Below, in pieces: positions 1-8,333 of a DNA stretch of 64,000 bases. The translations under genes and the position numbers were made by a program. The DNA lies in NCBI RefSeq assembly GCF_014855495.1, contig NZ_JACYFJ010000004.1:310001-374000 (forward strand). The letters run 5' to 3'. Under the pieces are notes generated by a model that was not told where the DNA came from, did no database searches, and saw only the letters and a list, made by a program, of their open reading frames with translations. The stretch comes from Euzebyella saccharophila (GTDB lineage: Bacteria > Bacteroidota > Bacteroidia > Flavobacteriales > Flavobacteriaceae). How positions within the stretch are numbered: position 1 is the first letter of the stretch; every line of letters begins with the position of its first letter.

Positions 1-1
1 T

Positions 2-592
2 GTGCGTGGGGAGGTGGTTGCTTCTACTTTTGACAAGGAAGCCTCAGAGCACGTAAGGGTAGCCAATATCGTTCTTGAAAAAGCGAAGCGTTTGGTAGAA
101 TGTGGCCATGATGTGGTTATCCTATTGGATTCCATTACGCGTTTGGCAAGAGCCTATAACACTGTTCAACCAGCTTCCGGTAAGGTTCTAAGTGGTGGTG
201 TAGACGCTAACGCATTGCACAAGCCTAAGCGTTTCTTTGGAGCGGCAAGAAATATTGAAGGTGGTGGTTCCCTGTCCATAATCGCTACGGCGCTTACTGA
301 AACCGGCTCTAAAATGGATGAGGTTATTTTTGAAGAATTTAAAGGAACCGGTAACATGGAACTTCAGTTGGATCGTAAAATTTCTAACCGTAGAATTTTC
401 CCTGCCATTGACCTTACCTCTTCAAGTACAAGACGTGACGATCTTTTATTGGATGAAAATACCATTCAAAGAATGTGGATTCTAAGAAAATATTTAGCGG
501 ATATGAATCCGGTGGAAGCTATGGAGTTCATTGAGCAGCGTATCAAGCAAACCAAAAACAATGAAGAGTTCTTACTTACAATGAACCAATAA
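2..592 (+). CDS. rho: Transcription termination factor Rho, C-terminal part (partial)
   Basis: These are the last 196 codons of Rho, the hexameric RNA-dependent ATPase that strips RNA polymerase from untranslated transcripts. The frame is open at the left window edge, so the OB-fold and Walker A region lie outside; the GTG at position 2 is an internal valine, not a start. Visible are the Walker B stretch ([16 protein letters not shown], about codons 38-53), the GGVDANAL and [11 protein letters not shown] blocks, the R-loop region ending in FKGTGNMEL, and a C-terminal MWILRKYL block. All closely match the known E. coli protein. A hairpin terminator follows the stop by about 20 bases, so rho ends its transcription unit here. 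Identification is secure; full length and start cannot be judged. Confidence 0.97.
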   Translation: MRGEVVASTFDKEASEHVRVANIVLEKAKRLVECGHDVVILLDSITRLARAYNTVQPASGKVLSGGVDANALHKPKRFFGAARNIEGGGSLSIIATALTETGSKMDEVIFEEFKGTGNMELQLDRKISNRRIFPAIDLTSSSTRRDDLLLDENTIQRMWILRKYLADMNPVEAMEFIEQRIKQTKNNEEFLLTMNQ

Positions 593-614
593 AAGGGCCC
601 AAGTAATAGATTTA

Positions 615-649
615 AATCCCGGAAACATCAAAGTTTTCGGGATTTTTTT
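615..649 (+). terminator. Rho-independent terminator after rho
   Basis: An 11-bp stem (ATCCCGGAAAC with GTTTTCGGGAT, one G-T wobble) with a loop of about five bases is followed by a run of seven T. It lies just downstream of the rho stop codon. Confidence 0.85.
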
Positions 650-802
650 ATGCCCATATGTTGCTAATTATCTATTTGAGCTTTTAGATAATTACTTAAA
701 AATTTACCGTTAATCAGATTTTTAAAATATATTTATAAAGCAAAAATACCCAACCCCCGAATTTTGCGTGTTTAAACAAGTTGAACCTAAAACGCTTATA
801 AC

Positions 803-1534
803 ATGAAAAATTCAAACTATTTTTCCATGAAAATTCTTTCTTTCCTACTTCTTTTGGGCACAATTTATGGTTGTGGCGAACAAACCGGGAAAATCATTGA
901 TGAGACAGTTTCAGAGCCCAAAAATATGATTGTTAGCCTGCAGGATGGCAAAGTATTTTATGATACCTACACGGAGCGAAGAGCAAAAATTATAAAGCGT
1001 TATGAGGACTCAATGGACAAAAGGGACCAAAAAGGCGATACTGACGGAAACAGTCAGGAAGCAGAGGAGTCTACTTCCGCAGCAATGGAAGGAGGCTTTG
1101 TTCCTACCAGGTTTATTGAGTTCAATTATAAAGATTTAAAGACCTATCTCAAGTTTATTGAACAAGAGGCAGATAGTGCCCAAGTAGACATTTCAAATCT
1201 TAGAATTTACCTCACCAACTATCCCAAGAAACAAGAATTTCCGGACGGTAAAACTATTAAAGAACCTAGACGCAATAGTGTTATGATGGTGCCAACAACA
1301 TCTGACGGAAAGAAGAATTTTGCATTCTATACCGCGGACGATTCTGAGGATGGGCAAAGAAAAGCGTATTTACTTACCGATGAACTTGATGATACCGGGA
1401 AGTATATAGGTGGAAAAAAGAAATCTAAAGCGTCTATAGCACCTAGCATTTTACCGGTAGAAGCACCCGCTCCACCTGCCCAAAATCAACAGAGCCTATA
1501 CGGAAATGAAGGAGGGTTACACCCTCCTTCATAG
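803..1534 (+). CDS. Putative lipoprotein of unknown function
   Basis: A 243-residue protein with a lipoprotein-type leader: a charged start, the hydrophobic run ILSFLLLLGTIYG and then Cys24, followed by GEQTG. The lipobox (IYGC) is imperfect because Tyr sits at -2. A second ATG at 827 would give a tighter signal peptide and is an alternative start. The mature part is highly charged, with an acidic low-complexity stretch near residues 70-95, a central conserved-looking region (about 100-190) and a Pro/Ala-rich tail. I do not recognise the family. The final codons encode a perfect 10-bp hairpin (see 1508-1530). The next gene starts 30 bases downstream in the same direction, so co-transcription with the membrane protein genes is possible. 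Confidence 0.75.
   Translation: MKNSNYFSMKILSFLLLLGTIYGCGEQTGKIIDETVSEPKNMIVSLQDGKVFYDTYTERRAKIIKRYEDSMDKRDQKGDTDGNSQEAEESTSAAMEGGFVPTRFIEFNYKDLKTYLKFIEQEADSAQVDISNLRIYLTNYPKKQEFPDGKTIKEPRRNSVMMVPTTSDGKKNFAFYTADDSEDGQRKAYLLTDELDDTGKYIGGKKKSKASIAPSILPVEAPAPPAQNQQSLYGNEGGLHPPS
1508..1530 (+). other. Perfect 10-bp hairpin in the 3' end of a coding region
   Basis: GAAGGAGGGT (1508-1517) pairs with ACCCTCCTTC (1521-1530) across a 3-base loop. It encodes the last residues of the upstream lipoprotein. No T-run follows, so it does not look like a simple intrinsic terminator. Confidence 0.6.
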
Positions 1535-1564
1535 CTAGCCCAGCTTAACCTAACGGCTGTATGC

Positions 1565-2257
1565 ATGTTGTTCAACCCAAATTCATTACTTGAAAATTCT
1601 TATATCCCCATATATGGGATAACTTTAGCTGTAGCCATGTTCAGATATCCAAAATATTTTGACACCGCCTTAAAGTATTTTCCCATTCTGCTTCTCTACA
1701 CATTTTTTAATGAAACCCTGGGAACTCTCATTTATAAGTATGATGCCTTTAGCCTAACGGTAAATTCTCTTTACATCGATTATTATTATGTCATATACAA
1801 CATTTATAACATCGTATTTTTTGTCTATTTTCTTTATCTGTTCAGGAGCTATACAGAAAATTTAGCTTTCAAAAAATTAGCAAAGTACTTTATCTATATT
1901 TTCCTAGGGGTAGTACTGGTGAATTTATTTGTACAAGATTTCTTTTTGGAATATCAGTATTTAACCTTCTTTACAGGAACGGCATTCCTAGTAATCATCG
2001 TATCACAATATTTATACGAGGATTGGACAAATAGACAAGCAGGGCTTAGAAAGAAGAATATTTTATTTTGGTTGGGCACAGGTTTACTTTTATATCATAT
2101 TTGCTACTTACCAATAAAAGCGATTAGATATTACAATGGGCTATATAATCTATCTGAAAACCCAGAATTAAGGAAAATCCACCTTACTCTTATTTTAATA
2201 ACCTACATCATATTTATCGTAGGCTTTATTAGAATGAAAAAGAAGCTTGTGCGCTAA
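1565..2257 (+). CDS. Seven-helix membrane protein of unknown function, paralog 1
   Basis: A 230-residue, very hydrophobic protein with about seven predicted membrane segments (near residues 15-30, 40-58, 72-95, 107-125, 133-150, 165-185 and 205-223) and a basic C-terminus. It has no signal peptide and no soluble domain. It is clearly paralogous to the next gene: both share FRYPKYFDT or YRYPKYFDT, FNE in helix 2, a YNIYN motif in helix 3, and a late CYLPIKxxRY-like motif. The conserved polar residues inside helices (FNE, YNIYN, LPIKxxRY) suggest ligand binding or sensing rather than a structural role, but this is inference. No kinase or regulator gene is adjacent. I cannot assign a named family. 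Confidence 0.8.
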   Translation: MLFNPNSLLENSYIPIYGITLAVAMFRYPKYFDTALKYFPILLLYTFFNETLGTLIYKYDAFSLTVNSLYIDYYYVIYNIYNIVFFVYFLYLFRSYTENLAFKKLAKYFIYIFLGVVLVNLFVQDFFLEYQYLTFFTGTAFLVIIVSQYLYEDWTNRQAGLRKKNILFWLGTGLLLYHICYLPIKAIRYYNGLYNLSENPELRKIHLTLILITYIIFIVGFIRMKKKLVR

Positions 2258-2363
2258 GTTCTTACCAAAAGGGTTTTTGCCTATCTTGCGAAGAGATGAA
2301 CCAACAACCATGATATCTTTCTATTTAATATAGAATGATCTCGGCAAATTCCCCTCTATTCAA

Positions 2364-3047
2364 ATGCTGAGAACTTTTTTGGAGTACACCTATTTAGCTA
2401 TGTATGCCATCGCGTTAGTGGCAGCTATCTACCGATATCCAAAATATTTCGATACCAAACTCCAATACTTACCCATAATTATCTGCTACACTTTATTCAA
2501 TGAAATATTGGGCTACCTAACAGCCTATCTTCCACAATTTGGCTTTTTTAGCCGCGAATCCATTTCTCATTACAACGTAATTATTTACAATATCTATAAC
2601 CTCATCTTCTACTTATACTTCCTATTTCTCTTTAGATTCTATATAAAATCACCTAGACTGAAAGAATATATCTTTTGGGGCATTGTACTATTTCTGGTAA
2701 CAAGTGCCATAAATCCATTTTTTCAAAATTATTTAATGAGTACGCAAACCGCAACCTACATTTCTGGCGGATTTCTTCTCATTACTAGCATCATTTTTTA
2801 TTTAAGAGAACAACATTTTAAATATAAAAGAATACCTCTGGCCAATCATCCCCTACATTGGATAAGCATAGGGTTACTTTTATTTTATGTGGGCTATTTA
2901 CCCATTAAAGTTGGTAGGTATTTCCATTTTGCCAACGGTACCCAAGAAGCTCCTATTATTAGGATAATTCAATATTTACTCATCATTACTATGTATGCTT
3001 TCATAACCATGGGCTTTATCACATTAAAAAAGCGCTCATATCGTTAA
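2364..3047 (+). CDS. Seven-helix membrane protein of unknown function, paralog 2
   Basis: A 227-residue protein with the same layout and motifs as the gene just upstream: YRYPKYFDT near residue 24, TLFNEILGY, VIIYNIYNLIF, GYLPIKVGRYF, and a final helix followed by KKRSYR. About seven membrane segments fill the chain and there is no signal peptide. The spacing to paralog 1 is 106 bases with no hairpin I could find, so the pair may share a transcript. The similarity extends over the whole length, which points to tandem duplication followed by divergence. Function is unknown; a small-molecule sensor or transporter subunit is possible but unsupported. Confidence 0.8.
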   Translation: MLRTFLEYTYLAMYAIALVAAIYRYPKYFDTKLQYLPIIICYTLFNEILGYLTAYLPQFGFFSRESISHYNVIIYNIYNLIFYLYFLFLFRFYIKSPRLKEYIFWGIVLFLVTSAINPFFQNYLMSTQTATYISGGFLLITSIIFYLREQHFKYKRIPLANHPLHWISIGLLLFYVGYLPIKVGRYFHFANGTQEAPIIRIIQYLLIITMYAFITMGFITLKKRSYR

Positions 3048-3288
3048 AATTGACTGACAGTATTACCTGTCGTATTTTCAGTAGAGTCCCCAGGACTTGA
3101 GGAGGTCATTTCATATAGGCACACTTCTTTCTAACAGAATCACCATAAACATTGCCCTAAGCCCCACACAATAGATATATTCTATACTATTATGTTTAAT
3201 AGAGCCAAACTCTATAGGACCTTTTGTCATTCCGCACGGTTCTTGCGCCTTTAGGGGCGTATAGATATTTAGAAATTAAAACAAAAAT

Positions 3289-4092
3289 ATGAAAGTACTT
3301 GTTATTGGAGCTGGAAATATGGGACTCACATATGCTGAGGCCATGTCAAAATCAAAACAGCTAAAGAAACGTAACGTTATGATTCTTGACAGCTCTCCCG
3401 AAAAAATCCTCTCCTTAAAAAAGATTTCACATTTTGATGTCTTTGAAAATCTAGAAGATTGTCTTCCACAGGCAGATTTGGTTTTTATAGCTGTTAAACC
3501 ATATCACTGTGAGGACCTTTTTGCCAAGATGAGACCTTTAATCAATAAGGGACAAATTGTAATATCCATCATGGCCGGGGTCACCATTCAAACTATGCAA
3601 GATGCTTTGGGCATCCAAAAAGTAGTTAGGGCAATGCCCAACCTTCCCGCACAGGTAGGAAAAGGAGTCACTTCATTTATTCCTTCCAAGGAGGTGAGTA
3701 GAATTGAACTCCTTACGGTAGAAAGCCTTTTGGATACCACTGGTAAATCTATAAAGGTAAGTTCAGAAAATTATATTGACGCTAGTACAGGAATTTCTGG
3801 AAGTGGTCCGGCTTACGTTTTTTACTTTATGCAAAGTATGATGGAAGCCGCCCTGAAAATGGGCTTTTCCGCAAATGACTCCAAAGTATTGGTGAGTCAA
3901 ACTTTTGATGGAGCCGTAGAGCTTTTCAATCAATCAGACCTATCACCGTCATCTTGGATGAATAAAGTTGCCTCCAAAGGAGGAACCACCAGAGCTGCAT
4001 TGGATTCCATGGAGGACAATAACGTTAACGAACTCATTAAAGAAGCCGCTTATGCAGCTTTTGACAGAGCGGTTGAACTAGGAAAACAATAA
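3289..4092 (+). CDS. proC: Pyrroline-5-carboxylate reductase
   Basis: This enzyme carries out the last step of proline synthesis: NAD(P)H-dependent reduction of pyrroline-5-carboxylate in the cytosol. The 267-residue length is normal for the family. The N-terminal Rossmann motif GAGNMG lies at residues 7-12. The family blocks FIAVKPY, RAMPNLPAQVGKG and SGSGPAYVFYF (near residue 170) are present, and the C-terminal dimerisation part contains VASKGGTTRAALD. It is the first gene of a proC-proB-proA cluster and is followed by proB after two bases, so translation is probably coupled. This order places all three proline-synthesis steps on one transcript. The ATG follows an A-rich stretch typical of this phylum. 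Confidence 0.97.
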   Translation: MKVLVIGAGNMGLTYAEAMSKSKQLKKRNVMILDSSPEKILSLKKISHFDVFENLEDCLPQADLVFIAVKPYHCEDLFAKMRPLINKGQIVISIMAGVTIQTMQDALGIQKVVRAMPNLPAQVGKGVTSFIPSKEVSRIELLTVESLLDTTGKSIKVSSENYIDASTGISGSGPAYVFYFMQSMMEAALKMGFSANDSKVLVSQTFDGAVELFNQSDLSPSSWMNKVASKGGTTRAALDSMEDNNVNELIKEAAYAAFDRAVELGKQ

Positions 4093-4094
4093 AC

Positions 4095-4874
4095 ATGTAC
4101 AAACAGAGAGTAGTAATAAAAGTAGGTACCAACGTAATGACCAATAAGGATAATAGGATCGTTAGACCTATTCTCAAAAAATTGGTCAAGCAGATAGCGG
4201 AACTCTATGAAAACGACGTCATGACGGTGTTGGTTTCTTCAGGGTCGGTAATTGCCGGAATGGAAGTTCTGGGAGAAAGTCACATTAAGGACAAGACCAT
4301 GAGAAGGCAGGTTTATTCTTCCATTGGTCAGCCAAGAATGATGAGACTTTATTATAACATTTTTAGGGATTATGGTATGAAATGCGCACAAGTTTTAGCG
4401 ACCAAGCGCGATTTCAATCCTGGAGTCCATAGAGAAAACATGATCAGTTGCTATGAGGGACTTTTATCCGAAGGAGTTATTCCTATAGCCAATGAGGATG
4501 ATGCTGTTTCCGTAACCAACTCCATGTTCTCAGACAATGATGAACTGGCAAGTTTGGTTGCCGAATTGATTGAAGCAGATAAGCTTATTATTCTAACGGA
4601 TATTGACGGTCTATATACTGGTCATCCAGATGATGAGGATACGGAAGTGATTTCAAAAGTTGGTATTGATGAGAATGTAGAAAAGTACGTAAAACAAGTT
4701 AAAAAAGGTGAAGCCGAAGGCCGTGGCGGCATGGGCTCTAAGTTGAGTGTAGCCAAGCAAACAGCGGCCAAGAACATCCCTACCTTTATAGCCAACGGTA
4801 AGAAGGAGAATGTCATTTTAGACATTGTAAACGGTAAGGATGTAGGAACGCAGATAATGGCGGAACAACTTTAA
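4095..4874 (+). CDS. proB: Glutamate 5-kinase
   Basis: This kinase phosphorylates glutamate to gamma-glutamyl phosphate, the first and normally proline-inhibited step of proline synthesis. The 259-residue chain consists of the amino acid kinase fold alone: KVGTNVMT near residue 9, SSGSVIAGM, a NEDDAVS segment, and the substrate/nucleotide block GRGGMGSKLSVAK. The C-terminal PUA domain of the roughly 367-residue E. coli enzyme is absent; short PUA-less forms are known. It lies two bases after proC and ten bases before proA. Loss of the PUA domain may alter feedback behaviour, which is inference. Confidence 0.96.
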   Translation: MYKQRVVIKVGTNVMTNKDNRIVRPILKKLVKQIAELYENDVMTVLVSSGSVIAGMEVLGESHIKDKTMRRQVYSSIGQPRMMRLYYNIFRDYGMKCAQVLATKRDFNPGVHRENMISCYEGLLSEGVIPIANEDDAVSVTNSMFSDNDELASLVAELIEADKLIILTDIDGLYTGHPDDEDTEVISKVGIDENVEKYVKQVKKGEAEGRGGMGSKLSVAKQTAAKNIPTFIANGKKENVILDIVNGKDVGTQIMAEQL

Positions 4875-4884
4875 AAAAAGCAAA

Positions 4885-6084
4885 ATGAAATTATTAGAAA
4901 CAACAATAAAAAATAAGGTATTAGAATCCATGATTTCTATCTTGGACAAAGACCGAGATAAAATACTGGAGGCTAATAAAAAAGACTGCGAACTATTTAA
5001 CAAGGAAGACAGAGCCATGTATGACCGCTTAGTGGTTGACAATAAAAAAATAGATGGCATGATTGCTTCTGTAAAAGAAGTTTTGGGACAGGAAGACCCT
5101 GTTGGTAAAGTAAAGTCTGAAAGGAATTTGGAAAACGGTCTAAACGTAACCAATAAAACAGCTCCTTTTGGCACTATAATGATTATTTATGAATCTAGAC
5201 CCGATGTTACCATAGAGGCCGCGGTCCTAGCATTCAAAGCCAACAACAAAATTCTATTAAAGGGAGGAAAAGAGGCGCTTCACAGTAATAAAGCCTTAGA
5301 AAAATGCTGGCATCAAGCTTTAGAAGAAAATGACTTGGATACCAACTGGATTCAACTACTTCATATGAACCGAACAGAAACCCAGGAATTTCTGAGAAAC
5401 CCTTCTGAGAAATTAGACTTAATTGTTCCTAGAGGCGGAGAGCGACTTATCGCTTTTGTGAAGGAACATGCAAAATGTGCCGTTCTCGTAAGCGGAAGAG
5501 GAAACAATTTCCTTTATGTTGACAAGGATGCCGATTGGGAGAAAAGTATCAAGGTCATTTTAAATGCCAAAACGCATAAAATCTCGGCGTGTAATGCCTT
5601 GGATAAAATCTTGGTAGATGCTGCAGTCCCAAATTATGAGCAGAAGCTCAAAGAATTGGACAGTATTCTAAAAGAACAAGGTGTATCCGTTCTTGTAGAT
5701 GAAAAAACGGGTTCTATCCTCAAAGAAGAGGAAGTTATAAAAGACGAAGCTATTTGGCATGAAGAATTTTTGGCGATGAAATGCTGCATAGGAACCGTAG
5801 AAAATCTAGATGAAGCTATTGAAAAAATAAATAAATTTTCTGGCGGACATTCTTCTACCGTGATGACCAAAGACTCCTCCAAGGCCATGAAGTTCATGGA
5901 GCAAGTAGATTCAGCCGCGGTTTACCATAATGCGTCTACGCGCTTTACAGATGGCGGAGCAATGGGCGTAGGAGCAGAATTAGCCATTAGTACGGACAAA
6001 CTACACCACAGAGGTCCATTAGGATTGGAACAATTGGTTACCAACAAATACTTTGTGTTTGGAGACGGACAGATTAGGGTATAA
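4885..6084 (+). CDS. proA: Gamma-glutamyl phosphate reductase (glutamate-5-semialdehyde dehydrogenase)
   Basis: This enzyme reduces gamma-glutamyl phosphate with NADPH to glutamate semialdehyde, the second step of proline synthesis. The 399-residue protein belongs to the aldehyde dehydrogenase superfamily. The family signature FGTIMIIYESRPDVT is present near residue 95, the active-site cysteine is Cys236 in the segment ISACNALDK, and the C-terminal block includes TRFTDGGAMGVGAELAIS. It is the last gene of proC-proB-proA. A strong bidirectional terminator stands between it and the converging rpsT gene. Length and motifs are normal. Confidence 0.97.
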   Translation: MKLLETTIKNKVLESMISILDKDRDKILEANKKDCELFNKEDRAMYDRLVVDNKKIDGMIASVKEVLGQEDPVGKVKSERNLENGLNVTNKTAPFGTIMIIYESRPDVTIEAAVLAFKANNKILLKGGKEALHSNKALEKCWHQALEENDLDTNWIQLLHMNRTETQEFLRNPSEKLDLIVPRGGERLIAFVKEHAKCAVLVSGRGNNFLYVDKDADWEKSIKVILNAKTHKISACNALDKILVDAAVPNYEQKLKELDSILKEQGVSVLVDEKTGSILKEEEVIKDEAIWHEEFLAMKCCIGTVENLDEAIEKINKFSGGHSSTVMTKDSSKAMKFMEQVDSAAVYHNASTRFTDGGAMGVGAELAISTDKLHHRGPLGLEQLVTNKYFVFGDGQIRV

Positions 6085-6110
6085 CCTTATCTGACGGCCT
6101 ATGATAAATT

Positions 6111-6144
6111 AAAAAGCCCCGATGTTTTTACATCGGGGCTTTTT
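6111..6144. terminator. Bidirectional terminator between proA and rpsT
   Basis: A perfect 14-bp stem (AAAAAGCCCCGATG with CATCGGGGCTTTTT) around a 6-base loop. T-runs occur on both strands, so it can end proA transcription on the plus strand and rpsT transcription on the minus strand. Confidence 0.93.
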
Positions 6145-6162
6145 TAATGCTGTTCAATAATA

Positions 6163-6414
6163 TTACAAAGCAGCAACATGCTTAGCCAATTTACTTTTCA
6201 AGTTTGCGGCTTTGTTACTATGAATAATGTTGCGCTTTGCCAACCTATCGATCATACTAACAACGCTAGGCAATAAAGCCTCAGCATCTTTTTTGTTCTC
6301 CTCACCACGCAATTTCTTGATTGCATTACGAGTAGTTTTGTGCTGGTAACGGTTACGTAGACGTACCGCTTCGTTTCTTCTGATTCTTTTTAACGCTGAC
6401 TTGTGATTTGCCAT
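6163..6414 (-). CDS. rpsT: 30S ribosomal protein S20
   Basis: A primary 16S rRNA-binding protein of the small subunit. The 83-residue basic sequence begins MANHKSALKRIRRNEAVRLRN, is rich in Lys, Arg and Ala, and ends NLKSKLAKHVAAL, all typical of S20. It lies downstream of two tRNA-Glu genes on the same strand. I see no terminator between the tRNAs and rpsT, so all three may be transcribed from the promoter near 6716-6745 and processed. The terminator at 6111-6144 closes the unit. Confidence 0.96.
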   Translation of the reverse strand: MANHKSALKRIRRNEAVRLRNRYQHKTTRNAIKKLRGEENKKDAEALLPSVVSMIDRLAKRNIIHSNKAANLKSKLAKHVAAL

Positions 6415-6475
6415 CTTACTTTTTTGTTATAATTTTTTAGAAAAATCAACTTCCTCAATCTTTCTCAAAGTCTAG

Positions 6476-6547
6476 TAGCCCGTAGGGGAATCGAACCCCT
6501 GTTACCAGGATGAAAACCTGGCGTCCTAACCCCTAGACGAACGGGCC
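6476..6547 (-). tRNA. tRNA-Glu (anticodon UUC), copy 2 in transcription order
   Basis: The minus strand folds as a 72-base tRNA: acceptor GGCCCGT/ACGGGCT, D stem GTCT/GGAC, anticodon stem CCAGG/CCTGG with loop TTTTCAT (anticodon TTC), and T stem AGGGG/CCCCT with loop TTCGATT. The first acceptor pair is G1-U72 and the discriminator is A. CCA is not encoded. It is identical over its full length to the copy at 6621-6692. Confidence 0.95.
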
Positions 6548-6620
6548 AAATTTCAAAATTCTGAAAAGGCCTTAAAAACGCCTTAAAACAGAATCACAAT
6601 TTACTATTATGAACACTTTG

Positions 6621-6692
6621 TAGCCCGTAGGGGAATCGAACCCCTGTTACCAGGATGAAAACCTGGCGTCCTAACCCCTAGACGAACGGGCC
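6621..6692 (-). tRNA. tRNA-Glu (anticodon UUC), copy 1 in transcription order
   Basis: Same 72-base cloverleaf as the neighbouring copy, with anticodon TTC in the loop TTTTCAT and no encoded CCA. The copies are separated by 73 bases without a clear promoter or terminator, so they probably form one transcript with rpsT. The 5' end lies about 24 bases downstream of a well-formed promoter. Confidence 0.95.
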
Positions 6693-6715
6693 ATTACTTT
6701 GAGTAATTGCGGATG

Positions 6716-6745
6716 CAAAAATACAATTATTTTTTACTATCGCAA
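6716..6745 (-). promoter_or_regulatory. Promoter for tRNA-Glu x2 and rpsT
   Basis: On the minus strand TTG (6743-6745) is followed after exactly 19 bases by TATTTTTG (6716-6723). This matches the primary sigma consensus known for Flavobacterium and Bacteroides (TTTG or TTG, 17-23 bases, TAnnTTTG). It sits immediately upstream of the first tRNA. Confidence 0.75.
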
Positions 6746-6762
6746 CATCCAATTAACTTTTT

Positions 6763-8238
6763 TTAATAAGCTTTTGCAAAGAGCACTCGTTTAGAAGATT
6801 TTTCACCGGAAATTATACAACTTCCCTCCTCTTCTTTTGCATCTATTGGAATACATCTTATAGTTGCCTTGGTCTCTTCCTTTATCTTATTTTCAGAGGC
6901 AATGGTACCATCCCAATGTGCAGATATAAAGCCTCCTTTGGCCTCCAAAACCTCCTTGAATTCTTCATAGGAATTTACCTCCGTTATATTATCTTGGGTA
7001 TAGGTATTAGCCTTCTTGAAAATATTTTTTTGAATATCCTCCAACAAAAATTCAATTTTGCTCACAACCTCATTGGCAGGAACAGTTTCCTTTTCCAGTG
7101 TATCCCTACGTGCTACTTCGTACGTACCGTTTGCCAGATCCCTTTGACCTATTGCTAACCGCACCGGCACTCCCTTCAATTCATATTCATTGAACTTAAA
7201 TCCGGGTTTATGTGTATCCCTATTATCAAACTTTACAGAAATACCTTTAGACCTTAACTCTTTCAGTAAAGGCTTTACACTATCTGAAATTGTACCCAAT
7301 TGCTCCTCCCCCTTATAAATAGGCACAATCACCACTTGAATAGGTGCCAATTTAGGAGGCAATACCAATCCATTATCATCACTATGGGTCATGATAAGTG
7401 CGCCCATCAATCTAGTAGAAACCCCCCATGAGGTTGCCCATACGTGTTCTTGTTTTCCTTCTTTGTTAGCAAACTTAACATCAAAGGCCTTGGCAAAGTT
7501 TTGACCCAAAAAATGAGAGGTACCAGCCTGCAGTGCTTTTCCGTCTTGCATCAGGGCTTCAATACAGTAGGTTTCAATGGCCCCTGCAAATCGTTCACTT
7601 TCGGTTTTAAGCCCTTTGATAACAGGAACGGCCATATGTTCTTCGGCAAATTCCGCATACACGTTCATCATTTGTTCCGCCTCTTCAATCGCCTCCTTTT
7701 CGGTAGCGTGAGCGGTATGGCCTTCTTGCCAAAGAAATTCAGCGGTACGCAAAAACAATCGGGTACGCATTTCCCAACGAACCACATTCGCCCATTGGTT
7801 GATTAACAAGGGTAAATCCCTATAGGATTGAATCCATTTTCTGTACGTATCCCAAATAATGGTTTCAGAGGTTGGCCTAACAATAAGTTCTTCTTCCAAT
7901 TTGGCGTCCGGATCTACTACAATCCCGCTACCGTCTTCGGCATTCTTTAATCTATAATGGGTAACAACGGCACACTCCTTTGCAAAACCTTCAACATGGG
8001 CCGCCTCCTTACTTAAGTACGACTTTGGAATGAACAGTGGAAAATAGGCGTTTTCATGACCTGTATCCTTAAACAATTTGTCCAACCCCGCTTGCATTTT
8101 TTCCCAAATTGCATAGCCATATGGTTTTATCACCATACAGCCACGAACCCCTGAATTTTCGGCCAAATCAGCCCCTACAACTAGTTCGTTATACCATTTG
8201 GAATAGTCCTCGTTTCTCTTGGTCAGTTTTTTACCCAT
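6763..8238 (-). CDS. proS: Proline-tRNA ligase (short, archaeal/eukaryote-like type)
   Basis: A class II aminoacyl-tRNA synthetase that charges tRNA-Pro. The 491-residue form starts [20 protein letters not shown] and shows class II features: the motif 2 region with [23 protein letters not shown], an [22 protein letters not shown] block, and [18 protein letters not shown]. The C-terminus ends KRVLFAKAY, as in the type lacking the bacterial editing insertion. An upstream in-frame TTG at 8244 would add two residues; I chose the ATG at 8238. The gene ends 18 bases before the tRNA-Glu promoter on the same strand and diverges from the lipoprotein gene at 8334. Confidence 0.96.
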   Translation of the reverse strand: MGKKLTKRNEDYSKWYNELVVGADLAENSGVRGCMVIKPYGYAIWEKMQAGLDKLFKDTGHENAYFPLFIPKSYLSKEAAHVEGFAKECAVVTHYRLKNAEDGSGIVVDPDAKLEEELIVRPTSETIIWDTYRKWIQSYRDLPLLINQWANVVRWEMRTRLFLRTAEFLWQEGHTAHATEKEAIEEAEQMMNVYAEFAEEHMAVPVIKGLKTESERFAGAIETYCIEALMQDGKALQAGTSHFLGQNFAKAFDVKFANKEGKQEHVWATSWGVSTRLMGALIMTHSDDNGLVLPPKLAPIQVVIVPIYKGEEQLGTISDSVKPLLKELRSKGISVKFDNRDTHKPGFKFNEYELKGVPVRLAIGQRDLANGTYEVARRDTLEKETVPANEVVSKIEFLLEDIQKNIFKKANTYTQDNITEVNSYEEFKEVLEAKGGFISAHWDGTIASENKIKEETKATIRCIPIDAKEEEGSCIISGEKSSKRVLFAKAY

Positions 8239-8333
8239 CCTCAATAGTTTGGCACAAATCTTGTGACTATGTTATAAAAATAATTGGGTAAAACTAGTTA
8301 TTTTTACTATGTTCAACAATAAAAATTGCAACC

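Noticed and set aside
3048-3288. Possible leader or terminator before proC, with weak stems such as GACAG/CTGTC
   Set aside because: Stems are only five bases and no T-run or known riboswitch pattern is seen.
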